The translations under genes and the position numbers were made by a program. Below, in pieces: positions 60,677 through 64,000 of a DNA stretch of 64,000 bases. The notes beneath the pieces were generated by a model that worked only from the letters and a program-made list of their open reading frames with translations, made no database searches and was not told where the DNA came from. Each line of letters starts with the position of its first letter. Within the stretch, counting starts at the first letter, position 1. This DNA comes from Paracoccus sp. DMF-8. GTDB lineage: Bacteria > Pseudomonadota > Alphaproteobacteria > Rhodobacterales > Rhodobacteraceae. Location: NCBI RefSeq assembly GCF_029309835.1, contig NZ_JARJHL010000014.1, forward strand, positions 124,001 to 188,000. Direction: 5' to 3'.

Positions 60677-61093
60677 ATGAAACATCTGAAAACCCTGGTT
60701 GCCGCGGCGGTTGCCGCAGTTTCACTGCAGGCCCTGCCGGTCGCGGCGCAGCAGGTGCCGCTGGCCCAGGAAAAATACGTCAACGACCGCCTGATCGCCG
60801 CGCGGATCGCCGACCGCATCCGTCGCGAATGTCCCAGCTACAATGCGCGGATGATCTATGCCTATGGTCAGGCCCGCGCGCTGAAGGCCTATGCCCGCAA
60901 TCAGGGCTATTCCGAAGCCCAAATCGAGGCGTTTCTGGACAGCAAGGAAGACAAGCGCCGCATCTATGCCGTGGCCGAGGATTATCTGACCCGCAATGGC
61001 GCGGTCAAAGGCAATGCGCAAAGCTTCTGCCGCGTCGGCGCGCAGGAATTCGCGAACAATTCCTATATCGCCACATTTCTGGTGGCGCGATGA
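60677..61093 (+). CDS. DUF5333 exported protein of the nuo operon
   Basis: A 138-residue protein with a signal peptide ([15 protein letters not shown], cleaved near VAAQQ). The mature part is helical, rich in Ala, Arg and Tyr, with two cysteines (RRECPSYN and SFCRVGA) likely to form a disulfide. It belongs to DUF5333, a Rhodobacterales family found in the nuo operon. GGAGG lies about 9 bases before the ATG. It follows nuoF by 177 bases, the longest gap inside the operon, which holds no other gene I can support. Confidence 0.8.
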   Translation: MKHLKTLVAAAVAAVSLQALPVAAQQVPLAQEKYVNDRLIAARIADRIRRECPSYNARMIYAYGQARALKAYARNQGYSEAQIEAFLDSKEDKRRIYAVAEDYLTRNGAVKGNAQSFCRVGAQEFANNSYIATFLVAR

Positions 61094-61539
61094 GGGGGGC
61101 GATGCGGATCATTGGTGCCGTGCTGCTGGCCCTTGCCGCCTTTGCGATGGTCGCGGGCGACCTGATGGCGCGGGAATTGGCCGGGGGCGACCGCCTGCCG
61201 ACCAGCCAGCGCTTCATCCTGAGCTTTGACATGTTCGCCCCCGCAGACCTGAGTTGCGAGGCCAGCGGGCCGGGTGTCGTGACCTATGCCAGCCGCGACC
61301 TTGCCGGAAAACCGGTGCTGCGCGTGACCGGCAATGCGGCGGGCGCCGAGATCCTGTGTTCGCGCCCGGACGGGACGGTCTGGCGGGCGATTGCGAACCG
61401 GACCGCGGAATACACCCCTTCGTCGCCGACCCGGGCGACCGTGACTTTTGCGCGGGGCATGCCCGCGATGACCACCGTCCTGCGCATCGACGGCAAACGG
61501 GATGCGTATGATTTCAAATCCTTCGTCCGCGTGGACTAA
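61090..61539 (+). CDS. Exported protein of unknown function between nuoF and nuoG
   Basis: A 149-residue protein with a signal sequence ([18 protein letters not shown]), then a predicted beta-rich mature domain with two cysteines (LSCEAS and ILCSRP) and a closing [14 protein letters not shown]. The first ATG (61090) overlaps the preceding stop as ATGA; a second ATG at 61102 follows GAGGGGGG and may be the real start. No family is recognised. Its operon position suggests an envelope role linked to complex I, but nothing more can be said. Confidence 0.7.
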   Translation: MRGAMRIIGAVLLALAAFAMVAGDLMARELAGGDRLPTSQRFILSFDMFAPADLSCEASGPGVVTYASRDLAGKPVLRVTGNAAGAEILCSRPDGTVWRAIANRTAEYTPSSPTRATVTFARGMPAMTTVLRIDGKRDAYDFKSFVRVD

Positions 61540-61555
61540 GGCAAAGGACAGGCAG

Positions 61556-63595
61556 ATGAGCGAACTTCGCAAACTCAAGATCGACGACAAGATCATCGAG
61601 GTCGATCCCAACATGACCCTGATTCAGGCCTGCGAACAGGCCGGGATCGAGGTTCCGCGCTTCTGTTACCACGAACGCCTGTCGATCGCGGGCAACTGCC
61701 GCATGTGTCTGGTCGAGGTCGTGGGCGGCCCGCCGAAACCCGCCGCATCCTGCGCCATGCAGGTCAAGGATCTGCGTCCGGGGCCCGAAGGCGCGCCTTC
61801 GGAAATCCGCACGAACAGCCCGATGGTGCGCAAGGCGCGCGAGGGGGTGATGGAGTTCCTGCTGATCAACCACCCGCTGGATTGCCCGATCTGCGATCAG
61901 GGCGGCGAATGCGACCTGCAGGATCAGGCGATGGCTTACGGCGTCGATTTCAGCCGCTATCGCGAACCCAAGCGCGCGACCGAGGACCTGAATCTGGGTC
62001 CGCTGGTCGAAACCCATATGACCCGCTGCATTTCCTGCACCCGCTGCGTGCGCTTCACGACCGAAGTCGCGGGCATCACCCAGATGGGCCAGACCGGCCG
62101 GGGCGAAGACAGCGAGATCACCAGCTATCTGAACCAGACGCTGGATTCGAACATGCAGGGCAATATCATCGACCTGTGCCCGGTCGGGGCGCTGGTCAGC
62201 AAACCCTATGCCTTTACCGCCCGTCCGTGGGAACTGACCAAGACCGAAACCATCGACGTGATGGACGCGCTTGGCAGCAATATCCGCGTCGATACCAAGG
62301 GCCGCGAAGTCATGCGCATCCTGCCGCGCAACCATGACGGCGTGAACGAGGAATGGATCAACGACAAGTCGCGCTTTGTCTGGGACGGGTTGCGTCGTCA
62401 GCGTCTGGACAAGCCCTATATCCGCGAAAACGGCCGGCTGCGCGCCGCCAGCTGGCCCGAGGCGCTGGAGGCGGCGGCCCATGCCATGCGGGGCAGGAAG
62501 GTCGCCGGTCTGATCGGCGATCTGGTCCCGGTCGAGGCCGCTTTCAGCCTGAAACAGCTGGTCGAAGGGATCGGCGGCACGGTCGAATGCCGCACCGATG
62601 GCGCGCGCCTGCCTGCGGGCAACCGCTCGGCCTATGTCGGCACCGCGCGGATCGAGGATATCGACAGCGCCGAAATGATCCAGCTGATCGGCACCAACCC
62701 GCGCGAGGAAGCGCCCGTCCTGAACGCCCGCATCCGCAAGGCATGGGCGCGGGGCGCGCGGATCGGGCTGGTCGGCGAGCCGGTCGATCTGACCTATGAT
62801 TACGCCCATGTCGGCAATGATCGTGCGGCGCTGGAAAGCCTGTCCTCGATGAAGATCAGCGATGAGACGCGCGACAAGCCGACGCTGGTCATCGTCGGTC
62901 AGGGCGCGATCCGCGAAGCCGATGGCGAGGCGGTTCTGGCCCATGCCATGAAGCTGTGCGAAAACAGCAATTCGAAACTGCTGATCCTGCACAGCGCCGC
63001 GTCGCGCGTCGGCGCGATGGATGTCGGTGCCGTCACCGAAGGGGGCCTGAATGCCGCCATCGACGGGGCCGAGGTGATCTATAACCTTGGCGCCGACGAG
63101 GTCGATATTGCCCCTCGAAATGAAAATGGCGGCGCATTCGTGATCTATCAGGGCAGCCACGGGGATCGCGGTGCGCATCGCGCCGATATCATCCTGCCGG
63201 GCGCCTGCTATACCGAGGAAAGCGGGCTGTTCGTCAATACCGAAGGCCGCCCGCAACTGGCCCAACGCGCCAATTTCGCGCCGGGCGAGGGCAAGGAAAA
63301 CTGGGCGATCCTGCGCGCGCTGTCGGCAGAGCTGGGCAAGACCCAGCCCTGGGACAGCCTGGCCGCGCTGCGTCGCAAACTGGTCGAGGCGCATCCCCAT
63401 CTGGGCCGAATCGATCAGGTTCCCGAAAACGAATGGCAGCCGCTCGCAACCCGTGACATGGACAACGCCAGCTTCCGCTACGCAATCAAGGATTTCTATC
63501 TGACCAACCCGATCGCGCGCAGTTCTCCCCTGATGGGGGAACTGTCCGCGATGGCGGCCGCGCGCAATCAGGCGCAGCCGATTGCAGCGGAGTGA
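61556..63595 (+). CDS. nuoG: NADH-quinone oxidoreductase subunit G (Nqo3)
   Basis: 75-kDa peripheral-arm subunit carrying clusters N1b, N4 and N5; 679 residues. The N-terminal ferredoxin part has [15 protein letters not shown], then [17 protein letters not shown] (His-Cys3 N5 motif), [11 protein letters not shown] and DLCPVGAL. The C-terminal part is the degenerate molybdopterin-type domain, without the extra N7 cluster motif visible. Start ATG 61556 by family alignment; the ribosome site GGACAGGCAG is weak. Confidence 0.96.
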   Translation: MSELRKLKIDDKIIEVDPNMTLIQACEQAGIEVPRFCYHERLSIAGNCRMCLVEVVGGPPKPAASCAMQVKDLRPGPEGAPSEIRTNSPMVRKAREGVMEFLLINHPLDCPICDQGGECDLQDQAMAYGVDFSRYREPKRATEDLNLGPLVETHMTRCISCTRCVRFTTEVAGITQMGQTGRGEDSEITSYLNQTLDSNMQGNIIDLCPVGALVSKPYAFTARPWELTKTETIDVMDALGSNIRVDTKGREVMRILPRNHDGVNEEWINDKSRFVWDGLRRQRLDKPYIRENGRLRAASWPEALEAAAHAMRGRKVAGLIGDLVPVEAAFSLKQLVEGIGGTVECRTDGARLPAGNRSAYVGTARIEDIDSAEMIQLIGTNPREEAPVLNARIRKAWARGARIGLVGEPVDLTYDYAHVGNDRAALESLSSMKISDETRDKPTLVIVGQGAIREADGEAVLAHAMKLCENSNSKLLILHSAASRVGAMDVGAVTEGGLNAAIDGAEVIYNLGADEVDIAPRNENGGAFVIYQGSHGDRGAHRADIILPGACYTEESGLFVNTEGRPQLAQRANFAPGEGKENWAILRALSAELGKTQPWDSLAALRRKLVEAHPHLGRIDQVPENEWQPLATRDMDNASFRYAIKDFYLTNPIARSSPLMGELSAMAAARNQAQPIAAE

Positions 63596-63599
63596 ACAC

Positions 63600-64000
63600 A
63601 TGCGTCTGAACGGTCGCATCTTCCTTGCCATGACCGCGCTGACCGGCCTTCTGGCCGCTTGCGCGGACACAGCCAATGACCCCCGTCCGCGTTCCAAACC
63701 GGACGAACTGGTGGTGAACGTGGTCCAGCCCTCGGACAAGCCGGGAATGGCCAGGCTGGGCCAGGCAAGGATTTCGACCAAATCGGGCGATATCCAGATT
63801 CTGGAGCCGGATGGCTCGGTCACCGAATTCGCGCTGGAGGGCAGCAGCCCCGATCCCTTCGCGATTTCCGAAGCCGATCTGATGCTGCTGAACGCCAATC
63901 TGGATCTGGACCTGTCCGGGGTGCGTGGACTGTCGAGCGGAACGGTCAAGCCGATGACCGCGCAGGAAATGGCACTGGCGGCCTTTGCCGCGCGCACGCG
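63600..64000 (+). CDS. Lipoprotein of the nuo operon (partial, runs off right edge)
   Basis: The open frame from ATG 63600 has a lipoprotein signal ending LLAACA (cysteine about residue 21), then ARISTKSGDIQILEPDGSV, a strand-rich segment. It starts 4 bases after the nuoG stop and continues to the window end, at least 133 codons. It matches the position of the unidentified reading frame after nqo3 in Paracoccus. Function is unknown. Confidence 0.7.
   Translation, partial: MRLNGRIFLAMTALTGLLAACADTANDPRPRSKPDELVVNVVQPSDKPGMARLGQARISTKSGDIQILEPDGSVTEFALEGSSPDPFAISEADLMLLNANLDLDLSGVRGLSSGTVKPMTAQEMALAAFAART

Overview
The window is a high-GC alphaproteobacterial chromosome segment, most likely a Paracoccus or a close Rhodobacterales relative. 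The main reason is the right end, where a complex I (nuo/nqo) operon carries the accessory small genes known from Paracoccus denitrificans (a helix-hairpin-helix membrane protein, DUF5337, DUF5333), and NuoB, NuoD, NuoE and NuoF read very close to the P. denitrificans proteins from memory. A GTTC-N7-GTTC SOS box before uvrA and an IS5-family element also fit.

Layout. 1-8.3 kb: 5' part of ahcY (minus), glucokinase, and the tamA-tamB outer-membrane assembly pair. 8.4-13.1 kb: a tight minus-strand operon gpmI, envC-like, ctpA, rppH, every junction a 4-nt ATGA overlap. 13.2-21 kb: secreted phosphoesterase, rlmN, IalB-like protein, asparaginase II, and a minus-strand group fsa, DUF484, xerC, TSUP transporter. 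21-27.6 kb: two small hydrophobic ORFs, priA, a hydrolase-like orphan, a methyltransferase, a CDF transporter and an N-formylglutamate amidohydrolase. 27.6-39 kb: pyk, rpmI-rplT, a cytochrome P450, an ArsC-like protein, pheS, a lower-GC insert with an IS5-family element, a TM2 protein, pheT, a glycosyltransferase-like gene. 39-50.5 kb: infC with an apparent AUA start, dut, a membrane-anchored MoeB/HesA-type E1 enzyme, an M3 peptidase, small envelope proteins, a 2-hydroxyacid dehydrogenase, a large dimethylglycine-dehydrogenase-like flavoprotein, moaA and a GFA-family protein. 50.6-64 kb: uvrA with its SOS box, DUF4260, then nuoA to nuoG with accessory genes; the operon runs off the right edge.

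The genes are mostly housekeeping: central carbon metabolism (glk, gpmI, pyk, fsa), envelope assembly and cell division (tamAB, envC-like, ctpA), translation (rpmI, rplT, infC, pheST, rlmN), DNA maintenance (priA, xerC, uvrA, dut), cofactor synthesis (moaA, MoeB-like) and respiration (nuo).

An important caveat is that about ten genes are broken by single-base indels or, in priA, one stop codon. Several should be essential (pheT) or important (priA, nuoF), and most indels fall in short homopolymers. The likeliest explanation is sequence or assembly error rather than true pseudogenes. I give these genes as single spanning features. Two disruptions look genuinely biological: the IS insertion that splits a membrane/coiled-coil ORF with a TA duplication, and a truncated sulfotransferase gene lodged between nuoC and nuoD. 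I saw no tRNA, rRNA, CRISPR array, prophage or obvious new defence system. No gene-free stretch is longer than about 280 bases once the small ORFs at 21.1-21.4 kb are counted.
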